The notes under the pieces were generated by a model, which searched no databases, was not told the origin of the DNA, and saw only the letters and a list, made by a program, of their open reading frames with translations. Below are positions 38,590 through 47,415 of a stretch of 64,000 bases of DNA, piece after piece. The stretch's first letter is position 1. The number at the start of each line of letters is the position of its first letter. The stretch is from Arthrobacter sp. Leaf137. Lineage in GTDB: Bacteria > Actinomycetota > Actinomycetes > Actinomycetales > Micrococcaceae. The translations under genes were made by a program, and so were the position numbers. Location: assembly GCF_001423525.1 (NCBI RefSeq), contig NZ_LMOI01000001.1, positions 434,001 through 498,000 on the forward strand, in the 5' to 3' direction.

Positions 38590-38607
38590 CGGGTTGCCTG
38601 CTGAGCA

Positions 38608-38648
38608 GGCCGCCGGCCCGGCCGCTGTTACCGGCCGGGCCGGCGGCC
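38608..38648. terminator. Very strong bidirectional hairpin
   Basis: A 17-base GC-only stem (38608-38624 with 38632-38648), loop CTGTTAC, lies between the convergent GH26 gene and the LAYTG mini-protein gene. There is no T tract, so it may act as a shared intrinsic or Rho-assisted terminator. Confidence 0.75.
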
Positions 38649-38654
38649 CCTGCA

Positions 38655-38813
38655 TCAGGGCCTGGCTTTGCTGTTCTTGCGCAGCAGCGAGAGCATGGCC
38701 ACACCGATGAGCAAGACGCCCAGGGCCGTCAGCAACGACGAGCCAACGTTCAGGCCGGTGTAGGCCAGGGCTGCTGCTCCGGAGGCGGGAAGGGCTGCAT
38801 TCATTCCGTACAT
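38655..38813 (-). CDS. LAYTG sorting-signal mini-protein (52 aa)
   Basis: The entire protein is MYGMNAALPASGAAALAYTG, then a membrane helix and RKNSKARP. This is a class E sortase sorting signal with almost nothing before it and no signal peptide. GAGGA stands about 13 bases before the ATG, which is only 5 bases after the stop of the GT2 gene, so it is co-transcribed and translated with the synthase. It may be an anchor for the glycan or a small subunit. Confidence 0.6.
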   Translation of the reverse strand: MYGMNAALPASGAAALAYTGLNVGSSLLTALGVLLIGVAMLSLLRKNSKARP

Positions 38814-38818
38814 TGTTT

Positions 38819-40006
38819 CTAGATATCCTCTGCTGTGTATTGGGCTTCCCAGCGGTCGATTCGCTGCCGGGTGATCTTGGTTTTCAGGACTGCGCACCAG
38901 GAGGCCAGGAACCAGCCCGAGCGCAGCCACATGAACAGTTCCTGGGGAAAGAAGGCTGCGGCCAGCACAATGTCCTTCCAGTCCCGGTGCGGGATCCGCA
39001 GGGCGCGCTTGATGTCCAGCGCCACGAAGAGCACAGGCACCAGCCACCAGAACAGGATGAACTTGAAGACGCCGAGTGCGAGCGACAGGACCATCACGGC
39101 GATCCACAGGGCCTTCAGGAACACGCCCAGCAGCCCCATGGCCTGCTGCCCCCAGTCGCGCAGAGTCAGCCTGTTGACGCCGAGGTCCAGGAGGTCCTCC
39201 ACGGTGCCCACCTGCCACTTCATCCGCTGGCCCCACAGCGCCTTGATGGTCTTCATCGAGTCCGTGTAGGCGCGGACGTCCGGAGATACCTGGCAGATGT
39301 AGCCCAGTTCCCGGATGCGGTAGGTCAGTTCGAAGTCCTCCACCTGCGAGGTGTAGACCCACGGGCCTTCCCGGTCATCCCGGGCGGCGATCTCCCGCAG
39401 CACGGCATTGTTGATGGCGCAGCCTGTTCCCGCGAGGACGCTCGTTTCCCGGCGCCGGAGCGCGGTGTCCGTCCAGGTGGCGAACTCGGCTTTTTGCAGC
39501 CGGCTCAGGAAGCCGGGGTCCTGCATGGTGAATTTCGACGACGACCCGCCCAGCCGTGCCGAGCGCCGCCCCGCGAACTCCCGCTCCCAGGCCTCAAGGG
39601 CGTTGGGCGGCAGCACCGTGTCAGCGTCCAGGCAGACCAGCACGTCGGCGTCGTACGCGTACTCCGCCCACGCCCGGTTCAGGGCCTCGGACTTGCGGTG
39701 CTCCAGCCGGGGTAGCTCCATCACCGTGACCGGATACTTCCGGGCCTCCTCCGCGGTGCCATCGGTGCACCCGTTGGGCACCACCACCACCAGGTCCGCG
39801 GGGCGGGACTGCAGCATCAAGCCGTCCAGGGTGGCCCCGATGGAAGCGGCCTCATTGTAGGCCGGGACCAGGACCACTACCCGCATGAGCCCTTGGCGGC
39901 TAGGCGTCCCGGGTGCCTCGCCTAGAGCCAGGATAGGTTCCCGGCTGGCGTCATTGCCGGAAATACCGGAGGTGTCTGTTGGGGCTGGGAGCAGGGCTGA
40001 CTGCAT
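38819..40006 (-). CDS. Processive GT2 glycosyltransferase (BcsA/HAS-like)
   Basis: A 395-residue membrane enzyme. It has VLVPAYNEAASIGATLDGL, CLDADTVLPP (DxD), a TQVEDFELTYR-like ED motif (SQVEDFELTYR) and QRMKWQ in the place of QxxRW. Three to four C-terminal helices follow (GVFLKALWIAVMVLSLAL). Such synthases make and extrude a beta-glycan such as glucan, mannan or poly-GlcNAc. ATG 40006 has GAGGAGA upstream. It pairs with the LAYTG mini-protein downstream and faces the GH26 hydrolase gene. Confidence 0.87.
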   Translation of the reverse strand: MQSALLPAPTDTSGISGNDASREPILALGEAPGTPSRQGLMRVVVLVPAYNEAASIGATLDGLMLQSRPADLVVVVPNGCTDGTAEEARKYPVTVMELPRLEHRKSEALNRAWAEYAYDADVLVCLDADTVLPPNALEAWEREFAGRRSARLGGSSSKFTMQDPGFLSRLQKAEFATWTDTALRRRETSVLAGTGCAINNAVLREIAARDDREGPWVYTSQVEDFELTYRIRELGYICQVSPDVRAYTDSMKTIKALWGQRMKWQVGTVEDLLDLGVNRLTLRDWGQQAMGLLGVFLKALWIAVMVLSLALGVFKFILFWWLVPVLFVALDIKRALRIPHRDWKDIVLAAAFFPQELFMWLRSGWFLASWCAVLKTKITRQRIDRWEAQYTAEDI

Positions 40007-40220
40007 GGAGGTCTCCTCGAATGTTGCGAGGCCCCCCATTGGGCCGCACCTTCATTCTTCAAACCGCTTCTCAGCTTTTGCCCCGCCGTACAGTCAAGGT
40101 TGCGCCAAGTTCTCCTCTGTTTCTTGAGCTTTCAACCAGCCTCTGACCTGCGGAAACATTCCCGAAGCCCAATTCTGTTGCCTGAATCACTCTTCCGCCC
40201 GCCATCCAGTCGGGCATGAA

Positions 40221-40253
40221 AATGGCCCCGTGGGAAATACCCACGGGGCCATT
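40221..40253. terminator. Hairpin terminator after the phenylacetate operon
   Basis: AATGGCCCCGTGGG, loop AAATA, and its complement form a perfect 14-base stem just after the end of the minus-strand operon. Confidence 0.8.
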
Positions 40254-40274
40254 CGTTCTGCAGTCAAAACTCAA

Positions 40275-41057
40275 TCACCGGCCGTTGAACGTCGGCTCGC
40301 GCTTCTCCTGGAACGCCAGGAAGCCCTCCGCGTAGTCGTCGGTCTTGCAGAGGCGGGCCTGCTCCCCGTTTTCCTCCTGCATGGCCGCCCACAGGCCCAG
40401 TCGCTGGTCGCGGATGTGCGCCACCAGCTCCTTGGACGCCACGAAAGCGCCCGTGGCGCCGGTGGCCACCCGCGAAACAATCTCCCGCGTGGACTCCAAC
40501 AAAGAATCCGCCGGCATGGCCCGGCTGAACATCCCCTGCGCCACCGCCTCAGCCCCGGAGATCAGGTCCGCGGTGTAGATCAGGTCCAGCGTCCGGTGCA
40601 TGCCCAGCCGCTCCGTGAAGTACCAGTGCCCGCCCGAATCCAGCGTGGCGCCCAGCTTGGCAAACGGCGAGCCGAACTTGGCATTCTCCGCCACGTACAC
40701 CACATCCGTGGCCAGCAGCAGCCCCAGCCCCACGCCGAGGCAGGCACCCTGCGCCGCGGCAAATGTCGGTGCCGGGAACGCAGCCATTTTCGTCAGCAGC
40801 GGCTCCACCAGCCCGCCCAGGTACGCGGCGGCGTCGTCGCTCTCCGGCGTGACCCCGGCAATGTCCCGGCCCGCGCAGAAGGCGCGGCCCTCTCCCCGCA
40901 GCAGCAGCGCCCGCACCTCACCGCGCGAGGCGGCGGCAGCAGCGTCGTCGTACGCCTGGGTTAAATCCCTAAGCGCCTGCTCGTCCAGCGAGTTCAGCTT
41001 CTGCGGGGCGTTGAGGACAACCTCGGCGATGCCGTTGCTGATGGAAAGGGAAATCAT
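40275..41057 (-). CDS. Enoyl-CoA hydratase/isomerase of the phenylacetate operon (PaaG-like)
   Basis: A 260-residue crotonase-fold enzyme with an oxyanion-hole region (LLLRGEGRAFCAGRDI), the second block AAQGACLGVGLGLLLATD and GATLDSGGHWYFTERLG, where PaaG has its catalytic Asp. In the pathway PaaG turns the ring epoxide of phenylacetyl-CoA into the oxepin. ATG 41057 has GGAGGAG upstream. It follows paaE by 29 bases. PaaF-type hydratase is the alternative. Confidence 0.82.
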   Translation of the reverse strand: MISLSISNGIAEVVLNAPQKLNSLDEQALRDLTQAYDDAAAAASRGEVRALLLRGEGRAFCAGRDIAGVTPESDDAAAYLGGLVEPLLTKMAAFPAPTFAAAQGACLGVGLGLLLATDVVYVAENAKFGSPFAKLGATLDSGGHWYFTERLGMHRTLDLIYTADLISGAEAVAQGMFSRAMPADSLLESTREIVSRVATGATGAFVASKELVAHIRDQRLGLWAAMQEENGEQARLCKTDDYAEGFLAFQEKREPTFNGR

Positions 41058-41086
41058 GGAACTCCTCCGTTGAAGCTGCAAATTAC

Positions 41087-42325
41087 CTACACGTCGAAGT
41101 CGACGGTGACTTCCTTGCTGGTGGGGTGGCTCTGGCAGGTCAGCACGTAGCCCCTGTCCAGCTCATCCTGCTCCAGCGCGTAGTTCTCGTCCATGGTCAC
41201 GGTGCCGGTAACCACCTTGGCCCGGCACGTGCCGCACACTCCCCCGGCGCACGCGAACGGCACGTCCGGCCGCACCCGCAGCGCCGCGTTCAGGATCGAT
41301 TCGCGCGCATGCGTGGGGCTGGCCACCTCACCCTGGAGGCCGTCCAGCTTGAATGTGATCTTGTACGTCTCCTTGGACTCGTCCACCACCACGGGACGGC
41401 CGGCGTTCCCCTCCGGGCGGTCCGGCTTGCCGGAGGTAAACAGCTCAAACCGGACGTTCTCCGGCTTCACGCCGCGCTCGGCCAGGGTGTCCCGGCACAG
41501 CTGCACCAGCTCGAACGGCCCGCACAGGAACCACTCGTCCACATCGTCCGCGTGGATGGCGGTGCCCAGCAGCGCCTGGAGTTTCTCGGCATCGATCCTT
41601 CCGGAGAGCAGCGGCGCGATCCGCTGCTCACGGCTCAGCACGTGGTGGATGGCCAGCCGCTGCGGGTACTTGTCCTTCAGGTCCGCCAGCTCCTCCAGGA
41701 ACATCACGTCCATGGCGGCCTTGTTGGCGTAGATCAGGTCGAACCGGGTCTCCGGGTTGGCGGCCAGCAGCGTCCGGGCGATCGCGATCACCGGGGTGAT
41801 GCCGGAGCCCGCGGCGATGGCCACGAAGCTGCCGGCCTCGCCCGCCAGCTCGGTTGCCATGTCCTGCGGACGGTTCATGGAGTTCATGACGTTCTGTTCC
41901 ACGGCCACCCCGTCGCGGCCGTGCTTGGACACGAACGCGCCCATGGGGCTCATCACGTCCAGGGTGTCCCCCGCCTTCAGCTCGGCGTTGGCCCACGTGG
42001 AGAACAGCCCGCCCAGGTCCTTCTTCACGGCCACGCGGATTTCGCTGCTGCCGTCCTCGAAACTGCGCGGCTCCGCGCAGATGGAGTAGCTGCGGCGCAC
42101 CTCGTGCGGCTCGCCGTCGGCGTCCGGCAGCGTGGTGCGCAGTGCCACGTACTGGCCGGGCAGGTAGTCGAACTTGCCGGCGAGCTCCGCGGGCACGTGG
42201 AAGGAAACCTCAATGGCGTCCTCGGTGAGCCGGCGCACCTCCTTCACCGCAAGGGTGTGGAAGGACGGACGACGGCGGCCGGTGGCCTGCGCCTCCTCGG
42301 CGGCGGTCTGGCGGACAACAGTCAT
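41087..42325 (-). CDS. paaE: Phenylacetyl-CoA 1,2-epoxidase reductase subunit PaaE
   Basis: A 412-residue ferredoxin-NADP reductase fused to a plant-type 2Fe-2S domain. FAD-binding RRSYSICAEP and NAD-binding GSGITPVIAIARTLL are followed by the cluster ligands CAGGVCGTCRAKV and a later Cys (LTCQSHP). It passes electrons from NADPH to the PaaA di-iron centre. It is 9 bases after paaD in the same operon. Confidence 0.95.
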   Translation of the reverse strand: MTVVRQTAAEEAQATGRRRPSFHTLAVKEVRRLTEDAIEVSFHVPAELAGKFDYLPGQYVALRTTLPDADGEPHEVRRSYSICAEPRSFEDGSSEIRVAVKKDLGGLFSTWANAELKAGDTLDVMSPMGAFVSKHGRDGVAVEQNVMNSMNRPQDMATELAGEAGSFVAIAAGSGITPVIAIARTLLAANPETRFDLIYANKAAMDVMFLEELADLKDKYPQRLAIHHVLSREQRIAPLLSGRIDAEKLQALLGTAIHADDVDEWFLCGPFELVQLCRDTLAERGVKPENVRFELFTSGKPDRPEGNAGRPVVVDESKETYKITFKLDGLQGEVASPTHARESILNAALRVRPDVPFACAGGVCGTCRAKVVTGTVTMDENYALEQDELDRGYVLTCQSHPTSKEVTVDFDV

Positions 42326-42334
42326 GGCGGTTCC

Positions 42335-42865
42335 TTAGAGGACTTTGAAGTAGTCGAACGGTTCCTTGCAGTCCTGGCACACATACAGCGCCTTGCAGGA
42401 CGTGGAACCGAAGCGGGTGAGTTCCTTGGTGTGCAGGCTGGAGCACTGCGGGCACTTCACGGCCATCTGCAGCCGGATGGGCCCCGCGTGCCGGGCGGCG
42501 TCGCTCTTGCCGGTGGGCGGGGCGATGCCGTACTCCCGCAGCTTGGCCTTGCCGGCCTCGGTCATCCAGTCCGTGGTCCAGGCCGGGGCGAGCACCAGGT
42601 CCACGGTGACGTCCGCGTAGCCTTCCTTGGCGAACGCGGCCTTCACGTCGTCCCGGATGGCGTCCATGGCCGGGCAGCCCGAGTACGTGGGCGTGATGGT
42701 GACGGTGATCCGGTCCCCCTCAGCCACCTGCACGTCCCGCAGGATGCCCAGGTCCTCGATGGTGAGCACGGGGATCTCCGGATCGCACACAGTGGCGGCG
42801 ATCTGCCACGCACGCTGCCGCGGGGTGCGGGTCCGTGTTTCGAAGTCCGAAATGTACACGGTCAC
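42335..42865 (-). CDS. paaD: PaaD, Fe-S assembly (MIP18-like) subunit
   Basis: A 176-residue protein with a DUF59 domain (DPEIPVLTIEDLGILRDV and TPTYSGCPAMDAI) and a C-terminal zinc ribbon (CPQCSS...CQDCKEPFDYFK). PaaD helps mature the oxygenase. Its start overlaps the end of paaC (ATGA). Confidence 0.94.
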   Translation of the reverse strand: MTVYISDFETRTRTPRQRAWQIAATVCDPEIPVLTIEDLGILRDVQVAEGDRITVTITPTYSGCPAMDAIRDDVKAAFAKEGYADVTVDLVLAPAWTTDWMTEAGKAKLREYGIAPPTGKSDAARHAGPIRLQMAVKCPQCSSLHTKELTRFGSTSCKALYVCQDCKEPFDYFKVL

Positions 42866-43776
42866 CAGCTCGCCCCGGGATGTTCGCGCGCCAGGACCTG
42901 CATCTCCGCCAGGAGGTAGCCCAGGTGCTCCGAGTGCCGGCCCTCGCGGCCGCCGCCGGGGGCCGCCGGAACGTCCGGCACCTCCAGTTCGGCTTCTGCC
43001 AGAACCTCGCCGGTAAGGCGGTCAAAGTCTTCCCTGAGCGAGGAAGGCGCGACGGCGGCACCCGCCTCGGCGAGGCGCTGCGTCAGCTCGTCGTCGCGGA
43101 ACAGTTCGGCAACGTACGGCCACATGGTGCGCAGGCCGTGGATCATCCGCTTGCGGGATTCGTCCGTGCCGCCGGCCAGGCGCAGGACCCACTGGGCATT
43201 GTGGTCCCGGTGGTAATCCACTTCCTTCACGGCTTTGGCGGCGATGGCTGCCAGGGTGGCGTCCGTGGATTCGGTGAGGCGGCGGTACAGCTCAAACTGG
43301 TAGTAGCTCACCACGAACTGCCGGGCGATGGTGGCCGCGAAGTCCCCGTTGGGCTGCTCGAACAGCTGCACGGAGCGGAACTCGTGCTCACGGCGGAAGT
43401 AGGCCAGGTCGTCCTCGGACTTGGCGGACCCGTCGTCGTTGGTCATGGCGCCGCCGGCGTAGGTGAGGAAGCTGCGGGCGTGGCCCAGCTGGTCCAGGGC
43501 GATGTTGCCCAGGGCGATGTCCTCTTCCAGCTCCGGGGCGCGGGAGATCCAGTGGCCCAGGCGCTGGGCGAGGATCAGGGCGTCGTCACCGATCCGCAGC
43601 GCGTATTCCGCCACGTCCTCAGTGGGCTTGGCCAGGCCTGTCTTCACCTCAAGGGCGATGTCCTCCGGGCGGAGGGCGTTACCGGGGGTGATCCGGGTGG
43701 CGGAGGCGTTGGAATCGCCGCCGGCCACACCGGTGGAGATGTCGCCGTGGCCTGTGGTGGTGTCGGGGGTGCTCAC
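42862..43776 (-). CDS. paaC: Phenylacetyl-CoA epoxidase structural subunit PaaC
   Basis: A 304-residue ferritin-like protein (YALRIGDDALILAQRLGHW, EVDYHRDHNAQWVLRLAGG) that pairs with PaaA in the epoxidase. The GTG at 43776 overlaps the end of paaB by 4 bases, which decides the start over a much longer open reading. Confidence 0.94.
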   Translation of the reverse strand: MSTPDTTTGHGDISTGVAGGDSNASATRITPGNALRPEDIALEVKTGLAKPTEDVAEYALRIGDDALILAQRLGHWISRAPELEEDIALGNIALDQLGHARSFLTYAGGAMTNDDGSAKSEDDLAYFRREHEFRSVQLFEQPNGDFAATIARQFVVSYYQFELYRRLTESTDATLAAIAAKAVKEVDYHRDHNAQWVLRLAGGTDESRKRMIHGLRTMWPYVAELFRDDELTQRLAEAGAAVAPSSLREDFDRLTGEVLAEAELEVPDVPAAPGGGREGRHSEHLGYLLAEMQVLAREHPGASW

Positions 43777-44168
43777 AGGTGCTTTACCCCTTCGCTCTTG
43801 GTGTAGTACGTGGCGTGCCGGTAGTCCTTGCCCTGCGGGGACTCGAAGAACGAGCCCTTGGAATCGGGATCGCTGGCGGCGATGGCGTCGGCCGGGACAA
43901 CCCAGATGGAGACACCCTCGTTGCGGCGGGTGTAGAGATCGCGTGCATTGCGCAAGGCCATGGCGGCGTCCGGGGCGTGCAGCGAGCCGGCGTGCACGTG
44001 GCTCAGGCCGCGGCTGGACCGGACGAAGACCTCCCAGAGGCCCCAGGCGCTGCGGTCGTGGTGCTCGGCTGGTGCCGACTGCTCGGGTGCCGGGCTGGCC
44101 TTGGGGGCTTCGCGGTTGATCTCTGCGGCGCCGCTTGCGGGGGCTTCCGGGTTGCCGTGGGGGCTCAT
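43773..44168 (-). CDS. paaB: Phenylacetyl-CoA epoxidase subunit PaaB
   Basis: A 131-residue protein. After a Pro/Ala-rich extension of about 40 residues the PaaB core follows ([37 protein letters not shown]). PaaB bridges the PaaAC heterodimers. The N-terminal extension is longer than in E. coli. It overlaps paaA by 4 bases. Confidence 0.94.
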   Translation of the reverse strand: MSPHGNPEAPASGAAEINREAPKASPAPEQSAPAEHHDRSAWGLWEVFVRSSRGLSHVHAGSLHAPDAAMALRNARDLYTRRNEGVSIWVVPADAIAASDPDSKGSFFESPQGKDYRHATYYTKSEGVKHL

Positions 44169-45187
44169 GCTGCGTATTCCTTCTGCTTGTTAACCTGCTT
44201 GGCCGCATACGCCGCCGCTGCCTCACGGACCCAGGCGCCGTCGTCGTGCGCTTCCCGCCTGCGTTCCAACCGCTGGGCGTTGCAGGGACCGCGGCCGGCG
44301 AGCACTTCCTGGAACTCGTGCCAGTCCAGCGGGCCGTGCTCCCACTTCTTGGTGTCCTCGTTGTAGCGGACCTGGTCATCCGGGAGGGTGAGGCCCAGGA
44401 CCCGGACCTGCTCCACCATCATGCCCACGAAGCGGCTGCGGAGCTCGTCATTGCTGAACCGCTTGATGTTCCAGGCCATGGACTGCTTGGAGTTGGGCGA
44501 ATCGTCATCCGGCGGGCCGAACATCATCAGCGCCGGAGCGTACCAGCGGTTCACGGCGTCCTGGGCCATCTGCTTCTGCGCTGCCGTTCCGTTGGAGAGC
44601 TCGAGGAGGATCTCGAAGCCCTGGCGCTGGTGGAAGGACTCTTCCTTGCAGATGCGGACCATCGCGCGGCCGTAGGGGCCGTAGGAGGCGCGGCAGAGCG
44701 GCACCTGGTTGCAGATGGCTGCGCCGTCCACCAGCCAGCCGATGGCGCCCATGTCCGCCCAGGTGAGTGCGGGGTAGTTGAAGATGCTGGAGTAGCGGGC
44801 CTTGCCGGCGATGAGGTCGTCCATCATCTTGTCGCGGCTCTGGCCCAGGGTTTCGGCGGCGCTGTAGAGGTAGAGCCCGTGGCCGGCCTCGTCCTGGACC
44901 TTGGCCATCAGGATGGACTTGCGCTTCAGGCTGGGGGCCCGTGAGATCCAGTTGGCCTCGGGCTGCATGCCGATGATCTCGGAGTGGGCGTGCTGGGACA
45001 CCTGGCGCAGCAGCGTCTTGCGGTAGGCGGCCGGCATCCAGTCCTTGGGCTCAATGCGTGAATCTTCGGCGATGACGCGGTCGAAGTGGGCCTGGCCGGC
45101 TGTGTCCGCTTCTTGCTGGGCCGCCTGGGCCTGGGTCTGATCGGCTGTGGGCTCAGCGGGCACTGACTGCAGGTTCTGCGCTGCCAT
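44165..45187 (-). CDS. paaA: Phenylacetyl-CoA epoxidase catalytic subunit PaaA
   Basis: A 340-residue di-iron oxygenase subunit with the ferritin-like ligands ([50 protein letters not shown]). It epoxidises the aromatic ring of phenylacetyl-CoA. The first about 35 residues are Gln/Ala-rich. AGGAG precedes ATG 45187. It is the first gene of paaABCDE-paaG-like. Confidence 0.96.
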   Translation of the reverse strand: MAAQNLQSVPAEPTADQTQAQAAQQEADTAGQAHFDRVIAEDSRIEPKDWMPAAYRKTLLRQVSQHAHSEIIGMQPEANWISRAPSLKRKSILMAKVQDEAGHGLYLYSAAETLGQSRDKMMDDLIAGKARYSSIFNYPALTWADMGAIGWLVDGAAICNQVPLCRASYGPYGRAMVRICKEESFHQRQGFEILLELSNGTAAQKQMAQDAVNRWYAPALMMFGPPDDDSPNSKQSMAWNIKRFSNDELRSRFVGMMVEQVRVLGLTLPDDQVRYNEDTKKWEHGPLDWHEFQEVLAGRGPCNAQRLERRREAHDDGAWVREAAAAYAAKQVNKQKEYAA

Positions 45188-45230
45188 GGTTGCTCCTATG
45201 CAATGACCTTCCGGGACGGCGCGGATTTAT

Positions 45231-45251
45231 TTACCGACCGTTCGTTCAGGA
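45231..45251. promoter_or_regulatory. Possible PaaR (TetR-type) operator
   Basis: TTTACCGACCGTTCGTTCAGG, 44 bases upstream of paaA, resembles the ACCGACCGnnCGGT-type palindromes of TetR repressors that control paa genes in actinobacteria. No paaR gene is in the window. Confidence 0.5.
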
Positions 45252-45294
45252 TATGCGGAAGCGTTTGGGGCCGTCAAGCGTGCCGTCCCTTTTC

Positions 45295-45370
45295 GACGCG
45301 CGCTCACTTGTGGCGGCTCTCCCCCCGACGCGCGCTCACTCGTGGCGGCTCTCCCCCCAACGCGCGCTCA
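45295..45370. repeat. Tandem 32-bp repeat, 2.4 copies
   Basis: Two 32-bp units starting GACGCGCGCTCACT and ending GGCGGCTCTCCCCCC (one T/C difference) are followed by a 12-base partial third copy. They lie upstream of paaA and the YCII gene. Confidence 0.85.
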
Positions 45371-45450
45371 TACTGACGGCGCACGCGATATACCCGGTGC
45401 GCTGACGAATGTGGGGGTCGAAAATTTATGTGCGCAGCGGGGACTGCCTG

Positions 45451-45795
45451 TCAGCTGGCGGGGTCATACATGAACTCGCGCAGCTCCTGGGCGCAACGGC
45501 ATGCGGCCGCAATCTTCCCGGCCCACTGCTCCGCCTCCGCCCGGGTGGGCACCTCCAGCACGGTGAACCCGCCGGTGATGTCCGAGCCCGGGTAGATATC
45601 CGTGCCCGCGGAGCCGTCGGCCTGCACCAGCACGGGAGCCACATCCTCCGCAATGCCGCCGCCGAAGACGTAGACGCCGGCAGCCTTCGCCTCCTCGATA
45701 ACCGCATGGGACTCCGCAACCACGATGGGGAACTCCTCTTCAGTGAGGTTCATGGCTTGGCCCTTGCCCGGAAAGGAAATCAGGTACTTGGTCAT
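45451..45795 (-). CDS. YCII-related protein
   Basis: A 114-residue protein of the YCII dimeric alpha-beta-barrel family (MTKYLISFPGKGQ, AAGVYVFGGGI, GFTVLEVPTRAEAEQWAG). Family members in actinobacteria often accompany ECF sigma factors and are called DGPF-domain proteins. The start is the ATG before TKYL; upstream readings overlap rpoN. Its own role is unknown. It is divergent from rpoN. Confidence 0.85.
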   Translation of the reverse strand: MTKYLISFPGKGQAMNLTEEEFPIVVAESHAVIEEAKAAGVYVFGGGIAEDVAPVLVQADGSAGTDIYPGSDITGGFTVLEVPTRAEAEQWAGKIAAACRCAQELREFMYDPAS

Positions 45796-45939
45796 GGGTC
45801 GATAGTGCCACTCAGGCGGCCCGTTCCGGGAGGGTAAGACTTCCCCTATCCCCGCCGTGTGCGCGGGCGTAGGCTTTGCGCGCCGGAGCCGAAACGGCTG
45901 CCGGAAGTGCGCGAGCGTTGGGAAGGGGCTGGCCGGGCC

Positions 45940-47220
45940 GTGGCCACCGGACGGACGGATCAGAGCCTGCAACTGCAGGCCGGCGTCCATGCTGAACTTC
46001 GGGCACTGCCCGGGCTGCTGAACGCCATGGGCATGCTTTCCATGACCCATGCTGAAGTTGCCCAGGCCACCGACCGTGCCCTCGCCGAGAACCCGGTCCT
46101 GGAGCGCGCCGAAGGCCAGCCCTGCCCCGGCTGCGGCAGACACGTTCGCTCCGGCGCCTGCCCCCGCTGCAGGGGTCAAGGCCCGGGCGCACGATACTCC
46201 AGCGGCACGGAACCGGCAGTGGACCCCTTCTCAACACTCGACGCTGACGCCGGGCTGGAAGTGCGGTCCGACTGCAGGGCCGCCCTGGGGGTGGTCATCG
46301 CCCACCTGACCCATCGCGGGCTCCTGGACTGCAGCCCGGAGGACATCGCCGTGGCTGACGGGCTGCCTATTGGCCACGTCCACGAGTCCCTCCGGGCAAT
46401 CCGGGCGGTGGGCCCGCCGGGCATCGCCGCCACCAGCGTCACCGGACTGCTGGCTGCCCAGGCTGAGGTATTGGCCGACGCCGGCCACGCACCGCCCTGG
46501 CTAACCACCCTCGTCCGCGAACACCTGGGCGACCTTGCCGTGGGAAGTACGGCCGCCGTCGTCCGTGCCACCGGACTTACCGAAGACGAAGTCCTGACCG
46601 GGCTGGCCATCATCAAAGAACGGCTGAAACCGTTCGTGGCCTTCATGGCCAACGAACCGGCGCACCCGGCATCCTCGGCAGACGTGTTCCTGTACCGCCG
46701 GCAGGACGGGTCCCTGGAGGTGGAGGTGCCGGCGAGCGCCTGGTTCGGGCTCCAGGTGGCGGACCTCGGCGCGGGCCTGCCGGAGCAGTCCGGAGCGAAA
46801 GAATGGCTGGTCGGGCATGAGCTCGCGGCCCAGCGGCTCCTCTACCAGATCGACCGTCGCGCCGGTGCCCTGCTCCGCATCACCGAATGCGCCGTGCAGC
46901 ATCAGAAGGAATTCCTGGAGCACGGTTCGAGCCGCCATCAGCCGTTGACGCGGACTGACGTGGCCAAGGAGATCGGCGTGCATCCGTCCACCGTGAGCCG
47001 GGCCGTGGGCGGAAAGCGGCTCAGGCTGCCCGGCGGCACAGTGACGGACCTCGCCTGCCTCTTCGGCAAGGGCGTGGCAGCACGAGCCCTGCTGCAGGAG
47101 ACGCTTGCCGCCGGCGCCATCCCGGACGAAAAGCTCCGCGACGAGCTGGCCCGCAATGGTTTCGTCATCGCGCGCCGCACTGTGAACAAGTACCGGCGCT
47201 CCCTTCCCCTCAACGTGTAA
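45940..47220 (+). CDS. rpoN: RNA polymerase sigma-54 factor
   Basis: About 426 residues. Region I is QSLQLQAGVHAELRAL plus LAENPVLERAEGQ, which interacts with activators. The core-binding domain follows (HLTHRGLLDCSPEDIAVADG, AIRAVGPPGIAATSV). The HTH lies near 335-360 (TDVAKEIGVHPSTVSRAVGG) and the RpoN box near the end (ARRTVNKYRRSL, consensus ARRTVAKYRE). Between region I and the core lies CPGCG...CPRC (about 61-76), a possible zinc knuckle not found in E. coli RpoN. GTG 45940 puts region I at the usual distance; GTG 45907 is possible. Sigma-54 is highly unusual in actinobacteria. Confidence 0.92.
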   Translation: MATGRTDQSLQLQAGVHAELRALPGLLNAMGMLSMTHAEVAQATDRALAENPVLERAEGQPCPGCGRHVRSGACPRCRGQGPGARYSSGTEPAVDPFSTLDADAGLEVRSDCRAALGVVIAHLTHRGLLDCSPEDIAVADGLPIGHVHESLRAIRAVGPPGIAATSVTGLLAAQAEVLADAGHAPPWLTTLVREHLGDLAVGSTAAVVRATGLTEDEVLTGLAIIKERLKPFVAFMANEPAHPASSADVFLYRRQDGSLEVEVPASAWFGLQVADLGAGLPEQSGAKEWLVGHELAAQRLLYQIDRRAGALLRITECAVQHQKEFLEHGSSRHQPLTRTDVAKEIGVHPSTVSRAVGGKRLRLPGGTVTDLACLFGKGVAARALLQETLAAGAIPDEKLRDELARNGFVIARRTVNKYRRSLPLNV

Positions 47221-47329
47221 GTCAGCGTCGCGAACCTTCGTTCGCCCCGGCGAATTTCGTTTCGGTGTCGGGTGACCCGCGTGTGCTCCGGACCCTACGG
47301 TTTGCCCGGCGGACCCGCTACGCCGTGGG

Positions 47330-47345
47330 TGGCACGAATTGTGCA
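47330..47345 (+). promoter_or_regulatory. Sigma-54 (-24/-12) promoter
   Basis: TGGCACGAATTGTGCA matches TGGCACGnnnnTTGCW at all but one position, with the GG and GC elements exactly 12 bases apart. Transcription would start near 47356, 60 bases before the first gene of the module. Confidence 0.82.
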
Positions 47346-47415
47346 GTAGGAGGGTATGCGGTGTTCCGCGATGGCGCCTCCCACGGCGCCTGCAAGTCTC
47401 CGGAAAGGAAAACTC

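Noticed and set aside
41126..42919. Open frame of 597 codons on the plus strand
   Set aside because: Antisense to paaE and paaD, which are certain; composition is typical of a shadow.
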